From NCBI RefSeq assembly GCF_003818135.1, contig NZ_RPOH01000003.1, positions 62,001 through 126,000 on the forward strand: a stretch of 64,000 nucleotides of DNA, written 5' to 3'. Of the stretch, positions 35,591 to 44,807 are shown piece after piece. The stretch is from Buttiauxella warmboldiae (GTDB lineage Bacteria > Pseudomonadota > Gammaproteobacteria > Enterobacterales > Enterobacteriaceae). The notes below the pieces were generated by a model. The model had not been told where the DNA came from. It was given only the letters and a program-made list of their open reading frames with translations, and ran no database searches. Both the position numbers and the translations under genes were made by a program. The stretch's first letter is position 1. Each line of letters starts with the position of its first letter.

Positions 35591-36144
35591 CCTTTTCTGG
35601 CTACGGTAGATTTCTGGTCGTTGCAACACGTTATTTGTTTGCTGGATTTCTCGCCATTTTCGCTGATATTCGTTACTTTTAGACACCTCAACATCCTCTG
35701 ATGTACCTTTTCCTAACCTCACTGCTACGGTCTTTCTACGGTCCTTTACGGTTCCTTTCTCTCAGATCATTCATAAATACGGGGAAAACGGGGGGATTAT
35801 CATTTCTCCTTAATCCGCTGGTCTTAAAGTGATTTTGTCGCGGGGAATAGGGTGGGGAAATCCCCAATAGCAAGCGGGGAAACCAGGCAGCATACGCCCT
35901 CCACCAATCACATGGGGATCTTCACCAGTCAGTCCACCTGCAACAAGCTCTTCTTTCCTTTTCATTTCTTATCGTTACCAGAATCCCCCGTCCTCCACGC
36001 CATCATAAAATGGTTTATCCGTAGTACTACTTGAGCTAAACGTATTGGACTGTTAAAGCTGAGTGTCCGCTGTGAGGGATATGCGGGCATTACTAGCAGC
36101 ATTCTGTGTGAAACAACGGGGAGCAGTCACCGCTTCCCAACCCG
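35591..36144. other. Left arm of the island, no gene seen
   Basis: About 550 bases with no sustained coding frame. Several short frames lack ribosome binding sites and resemble nothing I know. It is where an integrase next to the tRNA would be expected, so a deletion is likely. Confidence 0.5.
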
Positions 36145-36339
36145 TTATTTCAGCGTGCCGAACTGTTTGTTCTTCAGTGCATATAGTCGGTCGAACTCAG
36201 CATAGGGCTCTCCCGTTTCAGCTGCGTGCCGGGTTTTAGCGTCCAGAAGGTCGGGCAAAGGGATTCCATGACTCAGTGAGTGGTAAAGATCATAACCACT
36301 GACACAGATAACACGCTTCCCTTTACCAAAAGCCGTCAG
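36145..36339 (-). pseudogene. C-terminal relic of a restriction-endonuclease-like protein
   Basis: The minus strand reads LTAFGKGKRVICVSGYDLYH, then about 44 more residues ending in FGTLK and a stop at 36145, with no start. The GKR-V-C-V-x-G-x-DLY pattern resembles the end of PD-(D/E)XK type restriction-endonuclease-like proteins; I am only moderately sure of that. It is cut off at 36340 exactly where an IS6-family fragment begins on the other strand. It is not functional. Confidence 0.45.
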
Positions 36340-36341
36340 AC

Positions 36342-36419
36342 TGTAAACACGGTATCAGTTATCGTGAATTACAGGAGATGCTGGCCGAACGCGATATCAA
36401 CGTCGACCACACCACGTGG
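36342..36419 (+). pseudogene. IS6-family transposase fragment
   Basis: Twenty-six codons read CKHGISYRELQEMLAERDIN and VDHTTW, matching the N-terminal helix-turn-helix of IS6/IS26-type transposases (typically CKYGISYRELQEMLAERGVNVDHST). Both ends are lost. It marks an old insertion-and-deletion event at the junction with the nuclease relic. Confidence 0.75.
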
Positions 36420-36618
36420 GTAGGAGAATTTGGCCATCAAAACAGTCGATTACTGGTTCCCGAAGGGATCTCAAGCACATACTTATGTCGTTTATATAAA
36501 AGCACGGTTAAAGCTGGTAATAATTTGGATAAATATCTTTCATATAAAAACAAATGTATAATTCAATTTATACGCAATAATAAATGAAACATTTGTGCTA
36601 CAAGCCGAAAACAATAAA

Positions 36619-38649
36619 ATGAAAACATCAACACTGCTCACACATTTATCTAAAAACAGAATAACTCAAAACACAGTAGCAAGCACAATATCCATAATGC
36701 CATATTCAATGATTAGGGCAATCATTGTTGTTTTTTCTACATTAGCATCAAGTATGGGCTACACCAAAACGTTTGACTGGCTAAATAACCTACAGCTCAG
36801 CATGCTTACTTTAATGCCAATTATAATAAATGTATTATTTTCTTTTCATTGGGCAACAAAAAACAAAACGTCAGTTATTTTATCAATGGCTACAAGCCTA
36901 ACAGCACTAATGATAGTGACAGGGATGTTTTCTAATGAACAAACATTTTACCTAAATACCAGCATCCCAATATCAATTGCTATATCAATAATAGTCAATA
37001 TTCTGATTGAAAAAATTTCAAGTGCCACTAGGGTGTGGTCAAATAATATTTTCACCAACTTGATAATCCCATCAACCCCATTGATACTGGTTACACTTGC
37101 AAGCATCATCATCAAGTTCTACCTACCTATAGACCTACACAATACCTACCAATCCATTTTAGGTTTAATTTATCCTGATAGCTATTTAAATGGGTTGATT
37201 TATGAGGTTGTCAGAGGTGCAAGCTGGTTTTTGGGAATTCATGGGCAACTTATGTTTCAGGACGTTGGGTATGAATTCATTAGACAATCAAATATAAACA
37301 TACAACAATGGGAAAGAGGAGCATCGCCCCTTAATATACTAAATCAGTCATTCTACGATGTATGGTGCTCCACGGGGGGGACGGGTTCAACATTAAGCTT
37401 ATTAGTATGCTTAATATTTTCAAATGCCAATCAATATAAAAAATTAATTCGAAAGGCTCTCCCGCTATCGTTCTTTAATATAAATGAACCTCTGATATTT
37501 GGATTCCCAATAGTGTTGAATCCTATAATGGTCATACCCTTCCTATTGGCTCCAATAGTAAACTATAACATAGCGTACGCAGCAACAGCATATGGTTTAA
37601 TAGAGCCGATGCATTACCTTGTCGGTTGGGCTACACCACCATTTATTAACTCATGGATAGCTAGTGGTGGAAATTCAACAGCCGTTGCATTGCAAGTTTT
37701 CCTTATAGCTTTAGGTGTTCTTATCTATTATCCATTTTTTTATATAATGGAAAGGATGACCAGCTTAAAAATCTCTGATGCAACATCTAGAATACCCACA
37801 ATAGGCGACAAGTCACAGAAATCATCATTAGATATAAATTTGATTTCAAATCACCACCACCTCAATGAATTTGATGAAATCACTGAGGCACAAAACCAGA
37901 TAAAAAAACTAACATCATCAGGTGACTTCATTCTTTTCTTTCAACCACAGGTTAGAGTCTTCGACAGAAAAATAACAGCACTGGAAGTACTGTTACGTCA
38001 TGAGGATAAGAATGGTAAAATAACCCCTCCATACTTTCTTTCTTTCTATGAACGATTAAACCTAATGCCAGAAATGGATTTTTGGGTTTTAGAAAATGCC
38101 ATTTATCATGCGCGATATAAATTTAAACAGTTTTCAGGGATGACTCTATCGATAAACATCTCACCACAAACAATCACAGACCCAAGATTATTAGTTATTG
38201 TTGATGAGGCATTGAAAGATAGTATGCCGACAGGATGGTCACTTGAGTTTGAAATTACAGAGTCTCAAAAAATAACAAACCCCGAGGAGCTAGGGTTTGT
38301 TATTAATGTATTACGAAATAAAGGCATAAGAGTAGCGCTTGACGATTTTGGTAGCGGTTACTCCACTTTATCATACCTCTTAAAGTATCGACTTGATAAA
38401 ATAAAATTAGACAGAACTTTAGTTACAGGGTTGTCATTACATCAAGGGGGCAATTTTTTAAAAAAGGTTGTTCACCTATGCCGTACAACTTGTCCTGTAA
38501 TTTTAATTGAAGGTGTTGAGACACAAAAAGAGTATGATGAATGCATAGATGCGGGCGTGGATTTAATACAAGGATTCCTTTTTTATCGCCCCATGCCTAG
38601 TGATGAAGTAACCAAGATATTATTGCAAGATTTAATAGCCCCAATTTAA
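36619..38649 (+). CDS. PTS EIIC-type membrane domain fused to an EAL phosphodiesterase domain
   Basis: A 676-residue fusion. Residues about 15-395 form a multi-helix membrane domain with lactose/cellobiose EIIC features, including FNINEPLIFGFPIVLNPIM and GGTGSTLSLLVCL. Residues about 425-676 are an EAL domain, the cyclic-di-GMP phosphodiesterase fold, with E456 in EVLLR, EITESQ, DDFGSGYSTLSYL from about 575, EGVET and QGFLFYRPM. The usual EAL triplet is EVL, but the metal glutamate is kept. No IIA or IIB domain or partner gene is present, so it may sense a sugar and lower c-di-GMP rather than transport. I chose ATG 36619; GTG 36595 is possible. The gene is strongly AT-rich compared with the chromosome. 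Confidence 0.85.
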   Translation: MKTSTLLTHLSKNRITQNTVASTISIMPYSMIRAIIVVFSTLASSMGYTKTFDWLNNLQLSMLTLMPIIINVLFSFHWATKNKTSVILSMATSLTALMIVTGMFSNEQTFYLNTSIPISIAISIIVNILIEKISSATRVWSNNIFTNLIIPSTPLILVTLASIIIKFYLPIDLHNTYQSILGLIYPDSYLNGLIYEVVRGASWFLGIHGQLMFQDVGYEFIRQSNINIQQWERGASPLNILNQSFYDVWCSTGGTGSTLSLLVCLIFSNANQYKKLIRKALPLSFFNINEPLIFGFPIVLNPIMVIPFLLAPIVNYNIAYAATAYGLIEPMHYLVGWATPPFINSWIASGGNSTAVALQVFLIALGVLIYYPFFYIMERMTSLKISDATSRIPTIGDKSQKSSLDINLISNHHHLNEFDEITEAQNQIKKLTSSGDFILFFQPQVRVFDRKITALEVLLRHEDKNGKITPPYFLSFYERLNLMPEMDFWVLENAIYHARYKFKQFSGMTLSINISPQTITDPRLLVIVDEALKDSMPTGWSLEFEITESQKITNPEELGFVINVLRNKGIRVALDDFGSGYSTLSYLLKYRLDKIKLDRTLVTGLSLHQGGNFLKKVVHLCRTTCPVILIEGVETQKEYDECIDAGVDLIQGFLFYRPMPSDEVTKILLQDLIAPI

Positions 38650-38675
38650 TATAAAATTTACGATGATAAATCAAT

Positions 38676-38703
38676 CCAGCGTCACGACAAGTTGTGACGC
38701 TGG
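38676..38703 (+). terminator. Hairpin after the EIIC-EAL gene
   Basis: CCAGCGTCAC, eight-base loop, GTGACGCTGG: a perfect 10-bp stem 27 bases after the stop. It lacks a T run, so it may slow polymerase or protect the 3' end rather than terminate efficiently. Confidence 0.45.
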
Positions 38704-38914
38704 GTGGGGTTGGATATCTCTTTGGCTTGATGAAAGAGAGACGATAACTAGAGGGCTGGTAGCAAAACGCAGTATCAGGGAAATGGCTGATAAATTATCA
38801 AGATCCCCTCGACTATTAGCCGCGAGATACAGAGGCTCGGAGGTGAAAATCAATACCGTGCAACAAAAGCTGAAAAGGAAACAAATCATAGACAGGTCAC
38901 ATTGGGGAAACTAA
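38703..38914 (+). pseudogene. IS30-family transposase N-terminal relic with frameshift
   Basis: The reading LDERETITRGLVAKRSIREM ADKLSRSP matches the IS30 helix-turn-helix (LSEREEIRAGLSAKMSIRAIATALNRSP in pattern). At about 38807 one base is lost: the next frame continues STISREIQR then YRATKAE, as the family requires. Nothing of the catalytic domain remains. This is a dead fragment, although an 83-codon frame starting at 38663 covers it. Confidence 0.7.
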
Positions 38915-39256
38915 GCCATCCCCTCAACAATTGATTTGCGTATTCTTCTTTGAAATGACCGCTCCTGGCACATAGCCGCCCCACATACAGGCAACGCTAC
39001 TGGTCCTTATGGCATGTAATTATACCCGATTGAAACACATATTATTTCTGTGAACACTTCCCAACGGCACTTTTCCCCTTCAGACAAGACCAGAATCGGA
39101 CCGTAGTCTTCTTCTGCTCTGCTCATCATCCTTCGTACCTTCACGCCGAATACCATCATTCACGTTGCCACGAAAGCAACCCGCAACAACCATCAAACGT
39201 ACCGTGCCGGGGATGGGTCAACCCTGACGTTCTTTACACCAGTCACAGGAGGTAAT
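38915..39256. other. Spacer upstream of integrase 1
   Basis: About 340 bases with no credible frame. An AGGAGG ribosome binding site for the integrase lies at its end. I see no clear att-like repeat of the tRNA here. Confidence 0.5.
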
Positions 39257-40441
39257 ATGTCCACCCCCAAACGCTTCCGTTTTACTAATCAGCTCATTAA
39301 ATCACTGCCCCCTAACACATCAGATGCACGCAGCACCGATGCCGAATACAGCGACACCGAGATTTCCGGCCTGAAGTGTCTGGTCAGCAGAAGAGAAGGT
39401 CGTAAAAAGTTTTTGCTACGCTACCTCTATCATGGACGAAAACGCGCCATCGCCATTGGTCACTGGCCTGAAGTGGACGTCAATCTTGCTCGTCAGATTG
39501 CCATAGAATATAAACGCTCCCTTGCCACCGGCACTGACCCTAAGCAGGAGCGTGAAAACAAGAGAAGGGAGCTGACGTTCGATGAACTCTTTAATCAGCA
39601 TTATCTGGTTTGGGCAAAATCCGCAAAACGTAGCTGGGGCAAGGATGTTCAGCGCTACCGGGATCATATCCGTCCCGCCTTAGGTCAGGTTCTACTGAGT
39701 GATATAACACCAGCCACCATTCTCCGCCTCCAGCAGACGTTAAGCATTTCACTGTCAGCAGCAACCTGTAATCGTGTCATCGTACTGGTTAAAGCGGTAT
39801 TTACCTGGGCCGGAAGGCAAAGCATTACCTCTGTCCATCCGGCAAGAGTGGTACAGCTTCTCAGGGAGAACAACGCCAGACAACGCTATTTCACCGAGGA
39901 CGAAATTCGTCGTATTTTTCTCTCTGCCGATAACGATACTAGCCCCGTCGCGGCCCGCTATGTGAAACTACTGCTACTGACTGGCCTTCGTCGTGATGAA
40001 CTGCGTCTGGCAAGGTGGGAGCATGTTGACACGGTCAAACGCACCCTGTGGCTCCCGGAAACCAAGAATGGCTATGGACGGATTGTTCATCTTAACTCAC
40101 TGGCGATGGACGTAATCAGAACTCTGCCAACACAGCGCGGAAATCCGTGGTTGTTTATCGGTAAAAAACAGGGCATGCCGCTGAGTAACCCGGTTAAAGC
40201 CTTTCAGCGTATCGTGCGTCGGGCGGGAATTTTCGACAAGGAAGTGTGTATTCATACCTGCCGCCATTCGGTTGCCGCCCTCATCGTGTCCTACGGCGGA
40301 ACACTGTATGACGTTCAGGCTCAACTGGGGCACCGCAGCAGTCAGTCTTCGCAGCGATATGCGCATCTTCACCCTCAGCGTTTACAGAACACCAGTCAGT
40401 TACTGGCGGAAAGGATAACGGCTCAGCTACCGTCCTTGTGA
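39257..40441 (+). CDS. Tyrosine-type site-specific integrase (integrase 1)
   Basis: A 394-residue P4/phage-type integrase. The N-terminal DUF4102-like arm-binding region (LIKSLPPN through YLYHGRKRAIAIGHWPEV) precedes a SAM-like core-binding domain and the catalytic domain. Catalytic residues are R245 (TGLRRDELRL), H333 and R336 (HTCRHS), the LGH histidine and nucleophile Y368 (SQRYAHL). It has a strong AGGAGG site. It is not next to the tRNA, unlike most tRNA-island integrases, so either the left arm was rearranged or this enzyme belongs to a nested element. Confidence 0.9.
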   Translation: MSTPKRFRFTNQLIKSLPPNTSDARSTDAEYSDTEISGLKCLVSRREGRKKFLLRYLYHGRKRAIAIGHWPEVDVNLARQIAIEYKRSLATGTDPKQERENKRRELTFDELFNQHYLVWAKSAKRSWGKDVQRYRDHIRPALGQVLLSDITPATILRLQQTLSISLSAATCNRVIVLVKAVFTWAGRQSITSVHPARVVQLLRENNARQRYFTEDEIRRIFLSADNDTSPVAARYVKLLLLTGLRRDELRLARWEHVDTVKRTLWLPETKNGYGRIVHLNSLAMDVIRTLPTQRGNPWLFIGKKQGMPLSNPVKAFQRIVRRAGIFDKEVCIHTCRHSVAALIVSYGGTLYDVQAQLGHRSSQSSQRYAHLHPQRLQNTSQLLAERITAQLPSL

Positions 40442-40448
40442 TAACAGA

Positions 40449-40478
40449 AAAGCAGAGGCAAATGCCCCTGCTTTTTTT
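40449..40478. terminator. Terminator between integrase 1 and the convergent small gene
   Basis: AAGCAGAGGC, AAAT loop, GCCCCTGC and seven T, with one A-C mismatch in the stem and an A tract on the other side, so it can serve both strands. Confidence 0.75.
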
Positions 40479-40494
40479 ACTGTTCAGCCATCAG

Positions 40495-40851
40495 TCAGAA
40501 CGGGATGGCCCCATATTCTTCATCCGGCACCCGGTTATCATCAAATGCGTTATAGACTTCACGTGCTCGTTCACGTGCGACGTTAACGGACATACGTGGA
40601 AACGTGCCGAGGGGTTCATAATAGCAGGCCCCTTCACGCGTATAACGAGCCAGGAATTTAATCTCACCGTTGGCAATGACGGCCCGGAGCGCAGGCTCGC
40701 TGCCATCGAAGATTTCACGAGAAATGCCGTGATACAGGCACTCCGCCAGTGTGTTAAACAGAGCGTAATTATTGAATGACGTGTTTTCTTCATTTTCACT
40801 GCTGATGGCGTGAGGAAAACCCTCATAGTACTCGTCTGATTCAGGAAACAT
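40495..40851 (-). CDS. Hypothetical protein downstream of the DUF927 helicase
   Basis: A 118-residue acidic protein I do not recognise. It begins MFPESDEYYEGFPHAISSEN with an AAGGTGATG ribosome binding site. The centre (LFNTLAECLYHGISREIFDG then FLARYTREGACYYEPLGTFP) looks folded and globular, with no signal or membrane segment. It lies 49 bases after the DUF927 gene and is probably in the same transcript. The position suggests a role in replication or maintenance of the element, which is inference only. Confidence 0.65.
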   Translation of the reverse strand: MFPESDEYYEGFPHAISSENEENTSFNNYALFNTLAECLYHGISREIFDGSEPALRAVIANGEIKFLARYTREGACYYEPLGTFPRMSVNVARERAREVYNAFDDNRVPDEEYGAIPF

Positions 40852-40900
40852 ACATCACCTTTTATTCGTTGTGGTTCAGTCAAAATGGTTATATTCAGGG

Positions 40901-42814
40901 TTAAAATTCGTTCATCACATTGCATTTCAGAAATGCTTTTGTGACCTGGTAGTAAGATTGCGCCATCGTCTTCAGCGCTCTTTTTTTATAGTGACCCGCA
41001 CTTTCACCAAGCAGATAACCGGTACGCTCTAACGGTCTGGCCACATCAACGGTCTTAAGTCCCTTTTCAGAGCAGAGTTTTTCAAACACCGATTCATAAA
41101 TCAGGAAGTCGCCGGTTTTATGGTGAACGAATCCCCACATATCCCCCGGGCATCGGGCATGTTCTTCACGCAGGGTGATAAAGTGCCTGCTGCTTTTTGT
41201 CACCAGAGTCAGCTGAAGCTCCTCCAGCATGTTACGTACCGGGTTATACTGATTATGGTTATCATCCAGCCAGCGCCGTGCAGCTGACATCACGGATTCA
41301 ACCACCGCATCGCTTTCGAAAGGTAGCAATCCATAGTCCAGCGCTTTCTCTCCTGCCAGCCACACCAGCGCAAATCTTCTCAGTCCACGCCGCTGAACGC
41401 GGGTAATATCGCGCCCTTCATCTCTCAGGGCCTCTTCCAGTGCGTTACAGCAGGCATCTGTCTGTTCCTGGAGCCAGGATGAAAACTCTGCATAAGTGCG
41501 AAGACTCCCATCCGCATTATTCCCGGATAACAGCTTGCCGATAAATGCAGGCCCGGCATGACCGTAAGCCTCTCCCAGCCCAGTCTTCAGTGCATCTGCA
41601 CGGGCACGTGTTTCTGATACCGGTTCATCCGGTTTTTGAGCATCCTCAGGCAGCAGCTCCATACTGATGGCCCTGTGCTCCTGCCCTCCCTGTAACACGG
41701 CTTTCTGTTCAGCCAGCTTTTCGGATATTGACATCTCACCGGTGGAGAGAATAAACATGCGCCATTTAAACGGCTCATCTGCCGTCAGGCCACGGTTCAG
41801 GCGCTCTTTTGCCGTACCTGACGTAATGTTGTAAAGCAGTGAGGAAAGTTGCTTATGATTACTCGCACCCAGCTCATCGACGCAGGCGACCAGACCGGAA
41901 TAGTCAGCGAGAAGGCGCTCCATCGCGTTAGGCGTGGTATTCCAGCGAATAATATTTACATTCCCCCCACTACCCGGCTCGCTGCCATCACCATGGACCG
42001 ATGCAGCCAGCATCAGGAGAAGCGTTTTACCGGTGGTGGATACGCCGTGAAAATGAAACATGCCCACATCCATACCGGCAGGAACCAGAAGCATCGAAGC
42101 AAAGGAGGCACTCAGCGCAAAGGTCTGCGCCCAGCCATGGGCATTTTCCCGGATGAGGTTAATCCACTCCTCCAGAGCCCCGCCTTTGTGCAGTCCGGGA
42201 CGCACGCGGAATCCCGGCAGCAGATAATCAAACCCGGTCAGAGAGGTCACAACGGGCTCATGACCATGTAAAAAGGCCATATCCTCCGAAACGAATCCCA
42301 TTGCATCTGCCATCAGATAGACAGGCAGCGGTAAACTCCGGCAGCTCTGAATAAAACGGTCAAAAAGAGCAAGCTGCTGTGGAGAGGGGCCAACACAAAA
42401 TCCACGACCTGCCAGTCTGCCCATAACCTGAGCACCACCCTGAACAATATCCTCAAAGCTCACCTGGGCCTTAACATACTTACCCAGCCCGTTACCGGTC
42501 ATCAGGCTGATCCCAAGACCGGACTCCTTATCTTTTCCACAAAACAGGGCGACAGGCACAACTGGCGTGGTGCAAACCTGCACAGGTTTCTGTCCACCGA
42601 TGTAGAAAAGGCCATCAGCCGTATTCACATAATGCCGTGGCAGCCCATCACCAATACCGAGTAAAGCGATATCATCTTCACCGACCTCAGTGTTTTCAGC
42701 ACGCCTGATAATTGCTTCCGACATTTTGTTGAAATTTTTATCGCGGTCAGCAAAAGCGCGAATACGCTTAATCCCGGAAACCTTAGGAACATTAATTGTC
42801 ACTTTTTTATTCAT
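40901..42814 (-). CDS. DUF927 superfamily-3-like helicase/primase-associated protein
   Basis: A 637-residue protein of the DUF927 family, found in satellites, phages and integrative elements and thought to drive their replication. The Walker A motif is GVSTTGKTLLLMLAAS and Walker B is probably LVACVDELGASNHKQLSS. The N-terminal part (IGDGLPRHYVNTADGLFYIG, SFEDIVQGGAQVMGRLAGRG) is the typical region before the ATPase. The C-terminus holds a winged-helix-like tail (FITLREEHARCPGDMWGF). I chose ATG 42814; ATG 42826 is an alternative. It is 85 bases from integrase 2 on the same strand, suggesting an integrate-and-replicate core. Confidence 0.82.
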   Translation of the reverse strand: MNKKVTINVPKVSGIKRIRAFADRDKNFNKMSEAIIRRAENTEVGEDDIALLGIGDGLPRHYVNTADGLFYIGGQKPVQVCTTPVVPVALFCGKDKESGLGISLMTGNGLGKYVKAQVSFEDIVQGGAQVMGRLAGRGFCVGPSPQQLALFDRFIQSCRSLPLPVYLMADAMGFVSEDMAFLHGHEPVVTSLTGFDYLLPGFRVRPGLHKGGALEEWINLIRENAHGWAQTFALSASFASMLLVPAGMDVGMFHFHGVSTTGKTLLLMLAASVHGDGSEPGSGGNVNIIRWNTTPNAMERLLADYSGLVACVDELGASNHKQLSSLLYNITSGTAKERLNRGLTADEPFKWRMFILSTGEMSISEKLAEQKAVLQGGQEHRAISMELLPEDAQKPDEPVSETRARADALKTGLGEAYGHAGPAFIGKLLSGNNADGSLRTYAEFSSWLQEQTDACCNALEEALRDEGRDITRVQRRGLRRFALVWLAGEKALDYGLLPFESDAVVESVMSAARRWLDDNHNQYNPVRNMLEELQLTLVTKSSRHFITLREEHARCPGDMWGFVHHKTGDFLIYESVFEKLCSEKGLKTVDVARPLERTGYLLGESAGHYKKRALKTMAQSYYQVTKAFLKCNVMNEF

Positions 42815-42899
42815 GTGTATTACCATCAAATTACGCCACCGTCAGAAAACGGGTGACATTTGAACCCTAGTTAAAAGCCATGTCGTTGAATGCAGGTTG

Positions 42900-44312
42900 T
42901 TACCCCATCGCCCGATTAACGACTTCGTGATAACGCGCCGGGGAAGCGTGCAAGTAAAGTTCCGTTACTTTTATCGTGCTGTGACCCAGTAAGTCTTTGA
43001 CGGTGTGAATGTCGGCCCCGCTCTCAATGAGCTTTGTCGCAAAGGTATGTCGCATCTCATGGATGGTGAACGGTGGAATACCCGCAGCCTCACAAAGCCG
43101 TTTTTGCAGGCGACGCGGCTCAGAAACCGGATTGTCGGTCCCCTTGCCCGGAAATACCCAGCCTTCATCACCCAGATGCTGACGCTGTTCTGTCAGAAGA
43201 ACGAAAGCCTTATCACATACCGGTACACGGCGGAGTTTGCCGTTTTTGGTATGGCGAAGGGTGATAACCTTCCGGATCCAGTCCACATCCTCAAGACGAA
43301 GATGACGGGTTTCCCCCAGACGCAGCCCCGTCAGGGCAAGGAACATGAGCAGAGCAAGGGCTTCATGATCGGGTTTACCATTACGCCAGCGCTCACAGAC
43401 GTCCATCCAGCGCTGAAGCTGGGAGTCATCCATGGCACGGCGATCTGACGTCACTTCAGGCAGCGCTTTGATATAAAGCGCCGGAGAGCGGCTGATGTAT
43501 CCCATGCGTATAGCCCAGGTAAACACCGCTTTAATGAGCGCCAGATGGCGGTTGCGGGTGGCAGGCTTGAGATCGAGATTATGCAGATAGCTCAGAATAT
43601 CTGCCTCCGTCATACCTGCCAGCTTTTTGGCACCGAGAAGAGGGCGCAGGTATTTACGGATCTTAGAAAGGTCGGTGTTAGCTGAACGCTTAACCCCCGT
43701 GCTGAGTACGCTTTTCTCATACTCATCCACAAGCTCATTAAACGTCATTTTACTGTGAGTAAGAAAACGCTCACCATAAGTCTCAACGGAAGCCTTAAGA
43801 TCCTGAATTATTTTAAAGGCATGCTCCCTTGCGTTATTAATGGAAAATTCAGGGTAACTTCCTACGGAAACGTAAACATTTTTTCCGCGAATACTTTTGC
43901 GGACAATAAACTTAATGCGTCCGGATGAGTGGAATATAGCCTTAAGCCCGGTACATTTTGTATCGCTGGCTTCGATAGTCCGGCCAGTTTGTACTGCACG
44001 GATTTTATATTCATCAAGAAAGGCTTTAGTAAAAACACCTCCAGTATTTTTAGGTGCAACCTCTGAATATTCTATAGCATTAGATACTCCTTGGTCGGAA
44101 TATCCATGAATCTCCGCATCTACATTGAAGGAATTTTTATGAGCAGCAGCGATGCTCTTTTCATCCAGCGCTTGCGTTATTTTATTTAAAGGGTAATTAA
44201 CATCCATAATATGTACATGGTCCTCTGAAAATTCAGATGATAATGAGTAAGTTAATATGTCGGCCAACAATGGGATAAGCTTATTTATTCGTGACATCAC
44301 TTTCAAGCCCAT
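42900..44312 (-). CDS. Tyrosine-type site-specific integrase (integrase 2)
   Basis: A 470-residue tyrosine recombinase, longer than integrase 1 owing to an unusual N-terminal extension of about 100 residues with no match I know. From about residue 90 comes an arm-binding region (LKAIFHSSGRIKFIVRKSIR), a core-binding domain and the catalytic domain: LTGLRLGETRHLRL, HEMRHTFATKL, LLGHSTIKVTELYLHA with the nucleophilic tyrosine. All catalytic residues are present, so it should be active. It differs clearly from integrase 1, so the two are not a recent duplication. The extension is AT-rich relative to the rest and could have been added later. Confidence 0.9.
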   Translation of the reverse strand: MGLKVMSRINKLIPLLADILTYSLSSEFSEDHVHIMDVNYPLNKITQALDEKSIAAAHKNSFNVDAEIHGYSDQGVSNAIEYSEVAPKNTGGVFTKAFLDEYKIRAVQTGRTIEASDTKCTGLKAIFHSSGRIKFIVRKSIRGKNVYVSVGSYPEFSINNAREHAFKIIQDLKASVETYGERFLTHSKMTFNELVDEYEKSVLSTGVKRSANTDLSKIRKYLRPLLGAKKLAGMTEADILSYLHNLDLKPATRNRHLALIKAVFTWAIRMGYISRSPALYIKALPEVTSDRRAMDDSQLQRWMDVCERWRNGKPDHEALALLMFLALTGLRLGETRHLRLEDVDWIRKVITLRHTKNGKLRRVPVCDKAFVLLTEQRQHLGDEGWVFPGKGTDNPVSEPRRLQKRLCEAAGIPPFTIHEMRHTFATKLIESGADIHTVKDLLGHSTIKVTELYLHASPARYHEVVNRAMG

Positions 44313-44807
44313 GAAAAATCAGCTCTTACATGCCCATTGACATTTAATACTCAAGTCAGAAAGACCATGATGATTCATCAGGAGTACTCCTGCTCAGGGA
44401 AAAGTGAAAATAGCGTTAAACCATATAAAAAAATTGTGTTCCGGATGCGTCGCCCAAAGTAAGTCAACTTTTGAGGCTCTGAAATAAGAAAATGGTGATA
44501 CACCTCACCGATTTTCGCCTGAAAAACGACCTCATAAGGTATTTAAAATTAATACTTTTTAAATCAATAGATTAAAGTAATGGTTTTGACAATATGCAGC
44601 CCAACTTAAGGGTGAATCAACCTTTCCACAATCAAAACCACACTCTATTCATTTTTTATTATTGTGACACTCGTCACATTTCACGCCTGCGGGTGCTTTG
44701 ATTTTGTACATTCACAAAGCTCACCCACACCAACGACTATGACCGTAAAAAACCTCTTTTTATGCACATATTATCTCCATGTAAATCAATTCATTATGGA
44801 GATAATC
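44313..44807. other. Divergent control region between integrase 2 and the small-gene operon
   Basis: Nearly 500 AT-rich bases between divergent transcripts. At 44663-44678 is the palindrome TGTGAC-ACTC-GTCACA, a plausible regulator site. A poly-A/T tract around 44540-44650 suggests promoters. No credible gene is present; a frame opening at 44664 simply extends the next gene upstream. Confidence 0.5.

Noticed and set aside
38663..38914. Intact 83-residue regulator gene
   Set aside because: The frame matches only the start of an IS30 transposase and the family continues in another frame after a lost base.
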